64,000 bases of DNA from Flavobacterium suaedae (lineage in GTDB: Bacteria; Bacteroidota; Bacteroidia; Flavobacteriales; Flavobacteriaceae): contig NZ_BMJE01000001.1 of NCBI RefSeq assembly GCF_014642915.1, positions 310,001 through 374,000 on the forward strand, read 5' to 3'. Of the stretch, positions 25,993-35,107 are shown one piece after another. Made by a program: the position numbers and the translations under genes. The notes under the pieces were generated by a model, which ran no database searches, was not told where the DNA came from, and was given only the letters and a program-made list of their open reading frames with translations. Each line of letters starts with the position of its first letter. Within the stretch, counting starts at the first letter, position 1.

Positions 25993-28572
25993 TTAAGCAG
26001 AATTTCTACTGGCATTAATGTTCCCAAAAAGGGAACGGGTTACTATTTTTTCATATACACTAAGGAGGTCATCGTTAATTTCTCCTTTTTTCATTTGTCT
26101 TATTTTATGCAAAGCATATTGTTGTATAGTAAGCAATGGGCGTACTATTTGCTCACGCATTTTTACAGAAGCCCTGCTGTCGGGATAGTTTTCCATCAAC
26201 TCTTTATACCCTGAAAGTTTTAAAAGTAATCGTTTTGTTTCTGTAAACTCATCATAAATAATTTGCCAAAACTCACCAAACTCAGCATCATTGCGCATAT
26301 AAGCTGTTAATGGGAAGAATGATTTGGTAAGTGACATCATACTGTTTTCTATAAGTGTTCTAAAGAATAATGAGTGTTCATACAGCTCAACAATTTTATC
26401 CCACTCCCCTTTTTCTTCAAATTCTTTTAAAGCATACCCTAAACCATAAAAACCGGGAACGTTTTGCTTCAACTGGCTCCATGAACCTACAAATGGTATA
26501 GCCCTTAAATCGTTAAAATCAAGTTCTGCCGATTTACTTCTTTTTGAAGGACGGCTGCCAATATTAGTTTTAGCATAGTAGTTCAGCGTACTCATATGCT
26601 CCAAATAAGGTAAAAACTTAGGATGCGCTTTAAAATCAGAATATTTCTGATAGCTTAACTTTGCTAACTCATCAAAAAGTTCACGCTGTTCTTTAGTTAG
26701 TTCCTTTTTATCTTTATTAAACACTCCGTTAGTAACTCCCGCACTTAACAAGTTTTCTAAATTAAACCTGCAAGAATCAAGTGTTCCAAAGTTAGAACTT
26801 ATAGTTTGTCCTTGTACTGTAATTTGTATTTCGCTGTTTTCAATAGTTTTTCCTTGCGAAGCATAGAATTTATGTGTTTTTCCTCCACCTCTTGCCGGTG
26901 GTCCTCCTCTACCATCAAAAAAGGCTACTTTAATACCATATTCGCGTGCCATAAGGGTAAGATTCTCTTTCGCCTGAAATATACCCCAGTTTGCCATTAA
27001 ATATCCACCGTCTTTAGTGCCATCACTAAAGCCTAACATTATAGTTTGCTTTTTACCTCTGCTTTTTAGGTGCGCTGCATACTTTTCATTTTCATATAAT
27101 GATTTCATTACATGGTGCGCTTCTTTAAGGTCTTCTACTGTTTCAAATAGTGGTACTATATCTACAGTAGGATTTTCCCAGCCTAGCAAACCAAAAACTG
27201 AAAGTATTTCTAAAACATTATGAGCACTTTCGTTATTACTTATTATATAGCGATTACATCCTTTTTCTCCATTCTTTTTTTGAATGGTTTTCATCGCTCT
27301 TATAGACTCAAGCGTTAATCGTGTATTTTCATCTTCAAACCAGTCCGGCTCTACTTTATAATTAATTTTTTCTAAGGCATGCAGTTTATCTTCTTCATTT
27401 AAATCATGATAGTTAGCAACTTCTGTATTACCATTTTCAACCAATACCGAAATTATATTTTTAAATACATTATCGTGTATACGGCTGTTTTGACGTATAT
27501 CAAGCGAAGCAAAATGGAATCCGAATAGCTCTACTTTGCTTTCTAATGCCTCAATATCTTCCAAATACAGTGATTGATGTTGGTTTATTACAATACTTTT
27601 AATTTCTGCTAACCCTGTTTGTAATTCTTCAAGTGTAATATATACTTCACCCTCTGAATAAAATACTGAACGATAGAGTTTTTGCTCAATATAAGTAACC
27701 ATAGGTTCAACCCCTGCAAAGGTTAGCTTGCGCTTTAGTTTTCTTATATCGTTATAATAGCATTTAAGTATACTTGTTCGTAACCTGTTAGCTACTTTTA
27801 AAGTAGTTTCAGTAGTAACAAAAGGATTTCCGTCCCTGTCACCACCCGGCCAGAAACCAAACGAAAGTATATTATTATGTAAAGGTTCTTCTTTAAAGAT
27901 AGTATCTTTTATATAGGAATACATTTCACCAGCTGTATGGTAAAACACATTCTCTAAATACCAAAGCAAACTTATCGCCTCATCAAAAGGAGTTGGTTTC
28001 TCTTTTTTAATAAACGGTGTTTTACCAAGTTGCGCCAGTAATGATTTTATTTGAGGCAAATTGTTATTCCTGATAGCATGAGTTAAATCAGTAATAATAC
28101 CCAACACAGCACCGGGATAAAATTGTGTGGGGTGTGCTGTTAATACAACTCTAAGCTGGTAATCGTTTAGGAATTGTTTTAAGGTACCTGTTAACCCTTG
28201 GCTTTCGCTTCTTTCTTTGCTTTCACGTAATGAACCGCTACCTTCAAGGTTATTCATTATATCAAAAGCTGCATCTTCAATAGCGTCAAACAATACTACC
28301 TGTCGCTCTACATATTGTATAAAGCGAAACATTAGGTCTATTTTCTCTGACTCCGTATTATTTTCCAGGTATTTTGCCGAGAAGGTATTAAAAATCTCTT
28401 CAGGACTTTTATTATTATCATAACCTTCATCGCAAATTTCAGAAAACAGCGGTAACAGTACACCTGTGTTGTCTATTGCCCTAAAAGGCAATGTCATAAA
28501 TATACTGTTGAATAATTGGTATTTAAGCTCTACGTTTTCTTTAAAGCGTTCTATTTTTGTAGCAGGATACAT
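25993..28572 (-). CDS. ppc: Phosphoenolpyruvate carboxylase
   Basis: Anaplerotic enzyme that forms oxaloacetate from PEP and bicarbonate. The 859-residue protein has TAHPTQ with catalytic His147, GFWPGGDRDGNPFVT near 239-253, MLGFSDGTKDGGYLMANW near 513, and FFDGRGGPPARGGGKTHKFY near 548, all PEPC signatures. It is shorter than the 880-960 of other PEPCs, and its last residues are NASRNSA where most PEPCs end in a QNTG/RNTG tetrapeptide that reaches the active site. The gene is preceded by the Lrp regulator and its terminator. Confidence 0.93.
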   Translation of the reverse strand: MYPATKIERFKENVELKYQLFNSIFMTLPFRAIDNTGVLLPLFSEICDEGYDNNKSPEEIFNTFSAKYLENNTESEKIDLMFRFIQYVERQVVLFDAIEDAAFDIMNNLEGSGSLRESKERSESQGLTGTLKQFLNDYQLRVVLTAHPTQFYPGAVLGIITDLTHAIRNNNLPQIKSLLAQLGKTPFIKKEKPTPFDEAISLLWYLENVFYHTAGEMYSYIKDTIFKEEPLHNNILSFGFWPGGDRDGNPFVTTETTLKVANRLRTSILKCYYNDIRKLKRKLTFAGVEPMVTYIEQKLYRSVFYSEGEVYITLEELQTGLAEIKSIVINQHQSLYLEDIEALESKVELFGFHFASLDIRQNSRIHDNVFKNIISVLVENGNTEVANYHDLNEEDKLHALEKINYKVEPDWFEDENTRLTLESIRAMKTIQKKNGEKGCNRYIISNNESAHNVLEILSVFGLLGWENPTVDIVPLFETVEDLKEAHHVMKSLYENEKYAAHLKSRGKKQTIMLGFSDGTKDGGYLMANWGIFQAKENLTLMAREYGIKVAFFDGRGGPPARGGGKTHKFYASQGKTIENSEIQITVQGQTISSNFGTLDSCRFNLENLLSAGVTNGVFNKDKKELTKEQRELFDELAKLSYQKYSDFKAHPKFLPYLEHMSTLNYYAKTNIGSRPSKRSKSAELDFNDLRAIPFVGSWSQLKQNVPGFYGLGYALKEFEEKGEWDKIVELYEHSLFFRTLIENSMMSLTKSFFPLTAYMRNDAEFGEFWQIIYDEFTETKRLLLKLSGYKELMENYPDSRASVKMREQIVRPLLTIQQYALHKIRQMKKGEINDDLLSVYEKIVTRSLFGNINASRNSA

Positions 28573-28603
28573 ACTATTGAATTTTGCTTTAAATTAATAA
28601 AAA

Positions 28604-28630
28604 AACCCTCACGTACAGTACATGAGGGTT
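28604..28630 (-). terminator. Terminator of the Lrp regulator gene
   Basis: On the minus strand stem AACCCTCA / TGAGGGTT is followed by T7. It separates the Lrp gene from ppc. Confidence 0.8.
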
Positions 28631-28651
28631 ATTAAACTTTTTATAAAATTA

Positions 28652-29131
28652 CTACATATCTTTAAATATAGTATGCATTAGGCGTTTTTTATCGTTAATG
28701 CTCTCTTCAAGAGAAATCATCGTTTCTGTTCTGTACACACCTTCAATATCATCTATTAAGAAAATAACTTCTTTAGCGTGCTTAGTATTTCTTGCTCTAA
28801 TTTTGCAGAACACATTAAACTTACCGGTAGTTACGTGAGCAACAGTTACATAAGGAATTTCATTTATTCTTTCTAACACAAACTTAGTTTGTGATGTATT
28901 GTGAAGAAATACCCCTACATAAGCTATAAAAGAATAGCCCAGTTTTTCATAGTCAAGCGTTAAAGATGAGCCCATAATGATGCCGGCATCCTCCATTTTC
29001 TTAACCCTAACGTGTACTGTACCGGCAGAGATAAGCAATTTTTTTGCAATATCAGTAAACGGCACCCTTGTGTTGTCAATCAGCATATCTAATATCTGGT
29101 GATCAACTTCATCTAAACGAAACTTGCTCAT
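28652..29131 (-). CDS. Lrp/AsnC-family transcriptional regulator
   Basis: A 159-residue regulator: N-terminal winged HTH (FRLDEVDHQILDMLIDNTRV, then PFTDIAKKLLISAGTVHVRV, KKMEDAGIIMGSS) and C-terminal RAM ligand-binding domain (YSFIAYVGVFLHNTSQ, TTGKFNVFCKIRARNTKHAK). Such regulators bind amino acids as octamers and often control amino-acid metabolism. Target genes cannot be assigned from this sequence; the neighbouring M14 peptidase and ppc are candidates only by position. Confidence 0.92.
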   Translation of the reverse strand: MSKFRLDEVDHQILDMLIDNTRVPFTDIAKKLLISAGTVHVRVKKMEDAGIIMGSSLTLDYEKLGYSFIAYVGVFLHNTSQTKFVLERINEIPYVTVAHVTTGKFNVFCKIRARNTKHAKEVIFLIDDIEGVYRTETMISLEESINDKKRLMHTIFKDM

Positions 29132-29206
29132 AAATGTGTTTTTTACTTTGGTAATGAATTTTGTTTTATTTATCGTATATTATATAAATACCATTACTGA
29201 AACTGG

Positions 29207-30370
29207 TTATTTAACTTCTTTACCGTTAACAAACTTTCTGTCTCCAATAAAAAAATCAGCTTCAGTATCGTTCTTAGGGATATTAGTTCCGTTTTTTCCT
29301 CGAAATGCTTCTCCCAGACCGTCATATTCTTCATGGCCTGCAACATCTTCCAAATTATCTATTTCATTAATAAATGCTCGAAATGTTACGGAATTATCAA
29401 TAAGAACTTCTTTGTATTGAGAGGCAAAAATCGATATTTTTTCTTTATTTTCATAATTTATTTTGACATTTTTATATGTGAAATCATAAAATAGCTTCTT
29501 ATTTTGAGGAATCCTAAAATATTCGGCTTTTTCATCTTGAACTAAAACGTTTTCGTTAATTGAATCAAATCCCGATAATAATGAAAAAAATATAAATTTC
29601 CTTGAATTTTCTCTCTCATAGTCATTTTGATAATGCCCTGCCTCAAATAATATAGTTGGCACACCCAGCGATTGCAAACTGTCTCCTATACAGTTTTTAT
29701 TATACGAATCATCAAAACGCCCTACCTGCCCCGGTATATAGTGCTGTAATGTTTCATTCATAGCAGCTATAACACTTATAGCTTTTAACCTGACATCATT
29801 AATATCTCTTTCTTCATTATAAGCAGGGGCTAAAAAAGAAACTGTAGCTGGTTTATAAGTACCTGTATCACTTTCTAACCCGAATATTGTACGCTGGTCG
29901 TGCATATTATAACAATAATCAGGTTTAAAGTCATGAAAAGCCTGCATAAGCAAACGAATTTCAGGCTGAGTACAATTATAAGCATCCCTGTTTAGGTCTA
30001 TTTTATTAAAATTTTGCCTGGTATATAGCTCTGCACCGTCAGGATTAAGTATAGGTATTATACAAAAGGAGAAGTTACTTTTAATACTATTAGCTTTTTC
30101 ATCATCACTTTTAAGCCAATTAAGCAGGTCAAAAATAGCTTTGGTAGTGGTAGATTCATTACCATGCATTTGAGACCATATTAAAATTCTTGTTTTTCCG
30201 CTACCAATTTTAACTGTATATATAGGTTTATTTAAAACTGAAGTACCTATTATATCAATTTCAAAAAACTGTTTTAAGTCATTTAATATGGGGGCTATAT
30301 GTTTATTGGTAACATACCTACCATGTAATTTGGTCTGTTTACAACTGTTAAATATTAAGGGTAAATCCAT
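29207..30370 (-). CDS. M14-family zinc carboxypeptidase
   Basis: A 387-residue zinc peptidase of the M14 family. The HxxE motif QMHGNE supplies His69 and Glu72, the third ligand is likely His157 in YNMHDQ, and the substrate-binding Arg and Asn are in LNRDAYNCTQPE (near 126-137). A likely catalytic Glu is in PTILFEAGHYQNDY near 250. No signal peptide is visible, so it seems cytoplasmic, possibly processing muropeptides or small peptides (inference). It faces a divergent Xre regulator with palindromic operators covering its own promoter. Confidence 0.88.
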   Translation of the reverse strand: MDLPLIFNSCKQTKLHGRYVTNKHIAPILNDLKQFFEIDIIGTSVLNKPIYTVKIGSGKTRILIWSQMHGNESTTTKAIFDLLNWLKSDDEKANSIKSNFSFCIIPILNPDGAELYTRQNFNKIDLNRDAYNCTQPEIRLLMQAFHDFKPDYCYNMHDQRTIFGLESDTGTYKPATVSFLAPAYNEERDINDVRLKAISVIAAMNETLQHYIPGQVGRFDDSYNKNCIGDSLQSLGVPTILFEAGHYQNDYERENSRKFIFFSLLSGFDSINENVLVQDEKAEYFRIPQNKKLFYDFTYKNVKINYENKEKISIFASQYKEVLIDNSVTFRAFINEIDNLEDVAGHEEYDGLGEAFRGKNGTNIPKNDTEADFFIGDRKFVNGKEVK

Positions 30371-30381
30371 ACAAATCTATT

Positions 30382-30456
30382 TGTTTACAAAAGTAAACAT
30401 TACTTATTTTACATTTGTAAACAGCTAAGTTTAACTCTTTAGTTACATTTGTAATC
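30382..30456. promoter_or_regulatory. Three Xre operators near the M14 peptidase promoter
   Basis: Sites of the form TGTTTAC-N4-GTAAACA: a perfect one at 30382-30399, a good one at 30408-30423 (TTTAC-N4-GTAAACA) and a weaker one at 30439-30456 (TTAC-N4-GTAA core). A minus-strand -7 element (TACTTTTG, 30395-30388) lies inside the first, so binding would block the M14 peptidase promoter. Confidence 0.65.
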
Positions 30457-30597
30457 TATATTAGATTGTAAATATGCTTGTACTTTTAAATGAATCACTG
30501 TTTATATTATAATATATATTAGTTAATGTAAATCAGTTATTTAAATACTTTATATAAAGTATAAGTTTAAAATAAAATATCTCTTTTTATATGCTTT

Positions 30598-30659
30598 TTG
30601 GATAAATGGAAACTCTTTTTTACATTTGTAAACAACAAATATTGTTACAATGGTAAACA
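30598..30659 (+). promoter_or_regulatory. Xre regulator promoter with two overlapping operators
   Basis: TTG at 30598-30600, 20 bp, then TACATTTG at 30621-30628: a good promoter. Operator TTTTTAC-N4-GTAAACA at 30617-30634 covers its -7 element. A second, TTGTTAC-N4-GTAAACA at 30642-30659, covers the start codon. This predicts autorepression. Confidence 0.7.
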
Positions 30660-31093
30660 ATGAAGGTTTTATAAAACGACTGGAACATTTGCTCGAATAT
30701 TACGATATGTCGGCTTCTCTTTTTGCAGATAAACTAGGTGTACAACGCTCAGGATTGTCTCATTTATTATCAGGCAGAAATAAACCCAGTTTAGATTTTG
30801 TACTGAAAATAATTGATAACTTTCCTGAAGTAGATTTATACTGGCTATTAAACGGGAAAGGTTCTTTTCCTAAAAATTCTGAAGAAGAACAAAAACCAAT
30901 CCCCCCTACTACTCTTCAAAAAAATGAAGAAACAGGAAATGACTTGGGTGATTTATTTTCTGTAAACGAAGAGAAAAATATTTCAGAAGAAAATACAGGA
31001 CAAATTAACACGCAGATACAATCGCCTAGTACTATTGATAAAATTGTAATTTTTTATAAGGACGGAACTTTTAAAGATTATAAACCGCAATAA
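30650..31093 (+). CDS. Xre-family (HTH_3) transcriptional regulator
   Basis: A 147-residue protein with an N-terminal Cro/C1-type helix-turn-helix (residues 8-58; FIKRLEHLLEYYDMSASLF, ADKLGVQRSGLSHLLSGRN, KPSLDFVLKI) and a DLYWLLNGKGSF segment typical of flavobacterial members. The remaining 80 residues are polar and low in complexity. The start is ATG 30650, inside an operator. The array of related palindromes points to autoregulation and joint control of the divergent M14 peptidase gene. Ligand or stimulus unknown. Confidence 0.88.
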   Translation: MVNNEGFIKRLEHLLEYYDMSASLFADKLGVQRSGLSHLLSGRNKPSLDFVLKIIDNFPEVDLYWLLNGKGSFPKNSEEEQKPIPPTTLQKNEETGNDLGDLFSVNEEKNISEENTGQINTQIQSPSTIDKIVIFYKDGTFKDYKPQ

Positions 31094-31131
31094 AAAAACC
31101 CCGCAACATCTTATAAAAGATGTCGTCGGGG
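31092..31131 (-). terminator. Hairpin with T-tract on the minus strand
   Basis: Stem CCCCG..ACATCTT / AAGATGT..CGGGG. The only U-tract-like run (T7) is on the minus strand; on the plus strand the hairpin is followed by CTCATTAACC. It therefore terminates leftward transcription best, although the Xre gene runs rightward into it. Confidence 0.55.
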
Positions 31132-31136
31132 CTCAT

Positions 31137-31221
31137 TAACCAATAAAACAAACACAAATTATCTATGGAAGTTCCTTGTAAAAGGAACCAGTATTTTTAT
31201 TTAAGCACATTTTATTGGTTA
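31137..31221. ncRNA. Possible structured RNA element
   Basis: A 12-bp inverted repeat (TAACCAATAAAA at 31137-31148, TTTTATTGGTTA at 31210-31221) encloses a perfect hairpin GTTCCTT-GTAA-AAGGAAC at 31171-31188. With the minus-strand terminator just beside it, the layout fits a small RNA read leftward, or a small repeat element. No family recognised. The rest of 31094-31392 holds no gene I can support. Confidence 0.3.
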
Positions 31222-31392
31222 TTAATCAACCTTAATATCTATTATAAAATTAAGCATTAATAGTATAATAGTCTGTAAATAAAGCGTTAAACTCTTCATA
31301 AGATTTTGTTCTTCAGCTTTTAAATAATAAAACTCCTATACTTACTACTTCTTTAAATTGGATGTATATTTACACTACAAAAACAGACTTAA

Positions 31393-32055
31393 ATGCTAAA
31401 GAAATTTTTAAGCTATTTAATCCCTATAAAAATTTATACTAAAACTTCCGAAATAAGCAGAACTCTTGAGGTAACCCTTAGTAACGGTGAGTTGGTACTC
31501 GATTCTAAAAATACAAACTACTCCTACGGGAGTTTACAGCGTATTTTACGTAAAGGGCTACAATATATAGGTTTTGAAAAAATAAAAACTTTTGAGAGTA
31601 TATTGCTGCTTGGTGTTGCCGGAGGCAGTGTTATAAAAACACTTAAAGAAGAAATAAATTATAAAGGCAAAATAACAGGTGTTGAACTTGATCCTGAAAT
31701 AATTGAAATAGCCAATAATTATTTTAATTTGGATAAAACAGAAGGTGTTACTGTTATTATAGACGATGCAAAAAAGTTTGTAGCCAACACAAACGAAAAA
31801 TATGATTTTATCATCATAGATATTTTTCAGGATAAGAGTATGCCTGAATTTTTATTTGAGTCTGATTTTACAGAAAATATAAAGAGCATAGTAAACAACA
31901 AAGGGTATATTCTATTCAACACTATGGTTTTAAACCGAAAAGATAAAGAGCGAAATAAAGCCTATACTGAGTTATTTGACAATAGCTTTCAGGTAGACTC
32001 CTACCCCGGTTTAGAAAACTATAACGAGATTTTTATTATTCAGAAATTAAAGTAA
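31393..32055 (+). CDS. Spermidine-synthase-like SAM-dependent methyltransferase
   Basis: A 220-residue Rossmann-fold protein of the polyamine biosynthesis/spermidine synthase-like group. Motif I is LLLGVAGGSVIKTLK near residues 72-86, followed by GVELDPEIIEIANNYF near 100-115 (acidic ribose-binding residue) and DDAKKFV near 128 and YDFIIIDIFQDKSMPEF near 141-157. It lacks the N-terminal beta-hairpin domain signature and the clear putrescine-binding set, so an aminopropyl transferase role is doubtful. It is followed 5 nt later by a PhyH-type oxygenase. Confidence 0.78.
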   Translation: MLKKFLSYLIPIKIYTKTSEISRTLEVTLSNGELVLDSKNTNYSYGSLQRILRKGLQYIGFEKIKTFESILLLGVAGGSVIKTLKEEINYKGKITGVELDPEIIEIANNYFNLDKTEGVTVIIDDAKKFVANTNEKYDFIIIDIFQDKSMPEFLFESDFTENIKSIVNNKGYILFNTMVLNRKDKERNKAYTELFDNSFQVDSYPGLENYNEIFIIQKLK

Positions 32056-32060
32056 TTACT

Positions 32061-32783
32061 ATGGTGTTTGCTGATTACAAAAATGAGATTGAAGAAAAAG
32101 GATTTACTGTTATCCCTAATATTTTCTCAGATAATGAAATAGATACTATCATTACTACTATTGAGAATACAGAAAAAAACAATACTTCTTTTAGGAAATC
32201 AGCAGGACTGTTTGCTATTCGTCATTTTCTTAATGAAATACCGCAAGCACAGACATTAATCCTAAATAAAAAATTAAAGCAAATTATAACTGAACTTTTT
32301 GGTAAAGATTATTTTATAGTAAAATCAATATATTTTGATAAGCCTCAAAACTCTAACTGGTTTGTCTCTTATCATCAGGACTTAACAATATCAACAGATA
32401 AAAAGTCTGAAATTGAAGGTTATGGTCCCTGGACAACAAAAAACAACCTTTTTGCGGTACAACCGTCTATAGGTATTTTACAGAATATATATACCATTCG
32501 TATTCATCTAGATGACACAGATGAAAATAATGGTGCATTAAAGGTAGTTCCTAGTTCTCATAATAAAGGAATATACAGACCTGAAACTATAAACTGGAAT
32601 GTTGAAACCGAAACTACATGCCCTGTAAACAAAGGTGGCATTATGATTATGAAACCTTTGCTACTACATAGTTCATCCAGAACAACCAACGGTAACCAAA
32701 GGCGTGTAATACATATAGAATTTTCAAATACTCAACTGGCTGAGCCTTTAAACTGGGCTGAAAAACTAGATATAAATCTTTAA
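32061..32783 (+). CDS. Phytanoyl-CoA dioxygenase-family protein
   Basis: Fe(II)/2-oxoglutarate-dependent oxygenase of the PhyH family, 240 residues. Iron ligands: His105 and Asp107 (YHQDL) and His203 (LLHSSSRTT). Arg215 in [10 protein letters not shown] probably binds 2-oxoglutarate. Substrate unknown. Begins 5 nt after the methyltransferase-like gene, so the pair may modify one small molecule together (inference). Its stop overlaps the kdsB stop by 4 nt in convergent orientation. Confidence 0.88.
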   Translation: MVFADYKNEIEEKGFTVIPNIFSDNEIDTIITTIENTEKNNTSFRKSAGLFAIRHFLNEIPQAQTLILNKKLKQIITELFGKDYFIVKSIYFDKPQNSNWFVSYHQDLTISTDKKSEIEGYGPWTTKNNLFAVQPSIGILQNIYTIRIHLDDTDENNGALKVVPSSHNKGIYRPETINWNVETETTCPVNKGGIMIMKPLLLHSSSRTTNGNQRRVIHIEFSNTQLAEPLNWAEKLDINL

Positions 32784-33505
32784 AGCATTTTTCTTGCCTT
32801 CTCTAAATCTTCGGGGGTATCTATACCAATTCCAGCATGGCTGGTTTGCACCATTTTTATTTTCTTACCATATTCCAAATAGCGTAACTGTTCCAGTTTT
32901 TCGCATTTCTCAAGCATTTGCATTGGTAATTTATAAAAATCGAGTAACGCATGCTTCCTAAATGCATATATACCAATGTGTTTGTAATACGTAGCTTCGG
33001 CTTCCTTATCGCGTACATACGGTATTACCGAACGTGAAAAATACAATGCAAAGTTCTTTTGGTCTACTATTACCTTTACATTATTCGGGCTTTCAATATC
33101 TTCTCTGTCTGTAATTTGCATCATTAGTGAAGCCAAATCAACTTCATGAGCTACATCACTTTTAAATACCTCCAGTAAGTCAGCCAATGGTTCTTTATTA
33201 ATAAAAGGCTCATCACCCTGAACGTTAACCACAATATCAACATCCATAAGCTCAATAGCTTCAGCAATACGGTCGCTGCCACTTTCGTGCTCTTTTTTAC
33301 TCATTATAGCCTTACCACCGTTCGCTATTATCTCTTTAAAAATAATATCCGAATCAGTTACTACAAAAACATCATCAAAAAGTTCGGTTTGAACAGCAGC
33401 TTGGTAAGTACGGGTAATAATAGTTTTACCACCTAAATCTTCCATTAACTTCCCCGGGAAGCGAGTGCTGGCGTAACGCGCCGGTATAACTGCAATAATT
33501 TTCAT
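32780..33505 (-). CDS. kdsB: 3-Deoxy-manno-octulosonate cytidylyltransferase
   Basis: CMP-Kdo synthetase that activates Kdo for lipid A core assembly. The 241-residue protein begins [20 protein letters not shown], the nucleotide-binding loop, and contains [15 protein letters not shown] near 93-107, [15 protein letters not shown] near 176-190, and [17 protein letters not shown] at the end. Normal length. Followed upstream (on the minus strand) by the helicase gene, 48 nt away, with a likely shared transcript. Confidence 0.95.
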   Translation of the reverse strand: MKIIAVIPARYASTRFPGKLMEDLGGKTIITRTYQAAVQTELFDDVFVVTDSDIIFKEIIANGGKAIMSKKEHESGSDRIAEAIELMDVDIVVNVQGDEPFINKEPLADLLEVFKSDVAHEVDLASLMMQITDREDIESPNNVKVIVDQKNFALYFSRSVIPYVRDKEAEATYYKHIGIYAFRKHALLDFYKLPMQMLEKCEKLEQLRYLEYGKKIKMVQTSHAGIGIDTPEDLEKARKML

Positions 33506-33553
33506 AGCTAAGTATTTCGTTTTTCTACAATGAAATTACCAAAAAATATTTTC

Positions 33554-34984
33554 TTATTGAAATTCCTCAAAATTTTCATCCTTAAAACCTATAAGGTATA
33601 AAGTTTCTTCCGCACGGGTTATAGCGGTATATAACCAACGGATGTAATCTCTTGTAATACCATCGGGTAAATAAGGTTGCTCTACAAAAACGGTTTTCCA
33701 CTGTCCACCCTGCGATTTATGACAGGTAACAGCATAGGAGAACTTAACTTGTAAAGCATTAAAATGCGGATTGTTCTTAATTTTTAAAAAACGTTTATAG
33801 TTACTTTTCTCATCCTGAAAATCCTTTTGTACTTCTTCATAAAGTCTATTAGAGTCTTCGTAAGATAAAGATGATGATTCACTATGCAGTGTATCAAGCA
33901 ACAGTACCGTTTCAAAAGGTATTTGTTCGCTATAGTCTACCATTCGCACCTTTACACGGGCAAATTTAAAACCGTATAGCTCTTCTATCCTGAATATCTC
34001 CAACACCTCTATAATATCACCATTGGCAATAAAACCTGCGGTTGATTTCTCGTTAATCCAGAAATAGTTATTTTTCACTACCATAAGGTAATCTCCTGCC
34101 GAAAGTTCACTTTCCCTGTCCAGTATTTTAAAGCGTATTTGCTGATTGTACTGGTTAGCACGCTTGTTAGAGCGTACTATAAAAGCCGTATCTTCTATAC
34201 TGTAATCTCTGTAAGCTTGGTGTATTGCATCTTCAATATCGTAACGGTCTACCAAGCGAACAAAATCTTTAAAGCCTTTTGCCTTAAACTGAAAGGTATC
34301 TACAAAAGCAGATTTTAATATTTCTCTTAATTCGGTAGCATTATATAGTATCCCGGAGTCTGTTTCCTGTCGCATTACTTCATCCAGCTCTATTTGCTGC
34401 ACTTCTTTTAAATAATGCATTGCCAGTGTATCCGTATCCAGTGCAGGGCTAATTTCAGAGTTTACGGGTGGTAACTGTGCAGTATCACCTATTAATATCA
34501 GCTTACAGTTTTTACCGGAATATACATACTGCATTAAATCATCCAGCAGCGATCCGTTTTCATACATTTTAGAGTCTGAACCCGAATCGGAAATCATAGA
34601 GGCTTCATCTACAATAAAAATGGTATTGGTAAATTTGTTTGCCTGCATGGTAAAGCCTACCGTGCCACCACTACCCTTTTTGGGGTAATAAATACGCTTG
34701 TGTATAGTATAGGCAGGACGTTTGGAATAACCGGAAATTACTTTGGCTGCCCTACCTGTCGGGGCAAGCAGCACACATTTTTTATTTACAGCCCTCAGTT
34801 GGTTTACCAATGTAGATACTATGGTGGTTTTACCCGTACCGGCATACCCTTTTAAAACAAAAACATCATCGTTATCATCATTAGTAATAAAAGCAGCTAT
34901 TTTCTGTAAAAAAATATCTTGCTTTAAGGTAGGTGTAAACGGGAAATGCCTTCGGAGTATTTTGTAAAATTCGGCTGCATCCAT
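33554..34984 (-). CDS. RecD-like SF1 helicase / AAA ATPase
   Basis: A 476-residue superfamily 1 helicase. Walker A GYAGTGKTT is at residues 46-54 (Lys52), Walker B is in TNTIFIVDEASMISD near 135-149, and motif III is LILIGDTAQLPPV near 161. The C-terminal UvrD_C_2 motif AVTCHKSQGGQWKTVFVEQP and DYIRWLYTAITRAEETLYLIG closes the core. It resembles the RecD2-type stand-alone helicases but lacks their long N-terminal extension. Presumed role in DNA repair. Conserved in Flavobacteria beside kdsB and DUF3822-rsmD. Confidence 0.88.
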   Translation of the reverse strand: MDAAEFYKILRRHFPFTPTLKQDIFLQKIAAFITNDDNDDVFVLKGYAGTGKTTIVSTLVNQLRAVNKKCVLLAPTGRAAKVISGYSKRPAYTIHKRIYYPKKGSGGTVGFTMQANKFTNTIFIVDEASMISDSGSDSKMYENGSLLDDLMQYVYSGKNCKLILIGDTAQLPPVNSEISPALDTDTLAMHYLKEVQQIELDEVMRQETDSGILYNATELREILKSAFVDTFQFKAKGFKDFVRLVDRYDIEDAIHQAYRDYSIEDTAFIVRSNKRANQYNQQIRFKILDRESELSAGDYLMVVKNNYFWINEKSTAGFIANGDIIEVLEIFRIEELYGFKFARVKVRMVDYSEQIPFETVLLLDTLHSESSSLSYEDSNRLYEEVQKDFQDEKSNYKRFLKIKNNPHFNALQVKFSYAVTCHKSQGGQWKTVFVEQPYLPDGITRDYIRWLYTAITRAEETLYLIGFKDENFEEFQ

Positions 34985-35078
34985 GTAATGGAAACTGTTT
35001 TTCTTTAAAATTCTTGAAAAATTGAATTCAAAGATACTATGAATTTAAAGAGTAAGAAGGCTAATCATTAAAAAGATG

Positions 35079-35086
35079 TAAATTTG
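35079..35086 (+). promoter_or_regulatory. Promoter -7 element of the DUF3822-rsmD operon
   Basis: TAAATTTG matches TAnnTTTG, 22 nt before the chosen start at 35108. It overlaps the TTG at 35084 that would otherwise extend the reading frame. Confidence 0.55.
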
Positions 35087-35107
35087 TTCTCCAATCAATT
35101 TTTATTA

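Noticed and set aside
30460..30600. Replication origin in the AT-rich region between M14 and Xre genes
   Set aside because: No DnaA-box cluster or dnaA/dnaN gene nearby; AT content alone is not enough.
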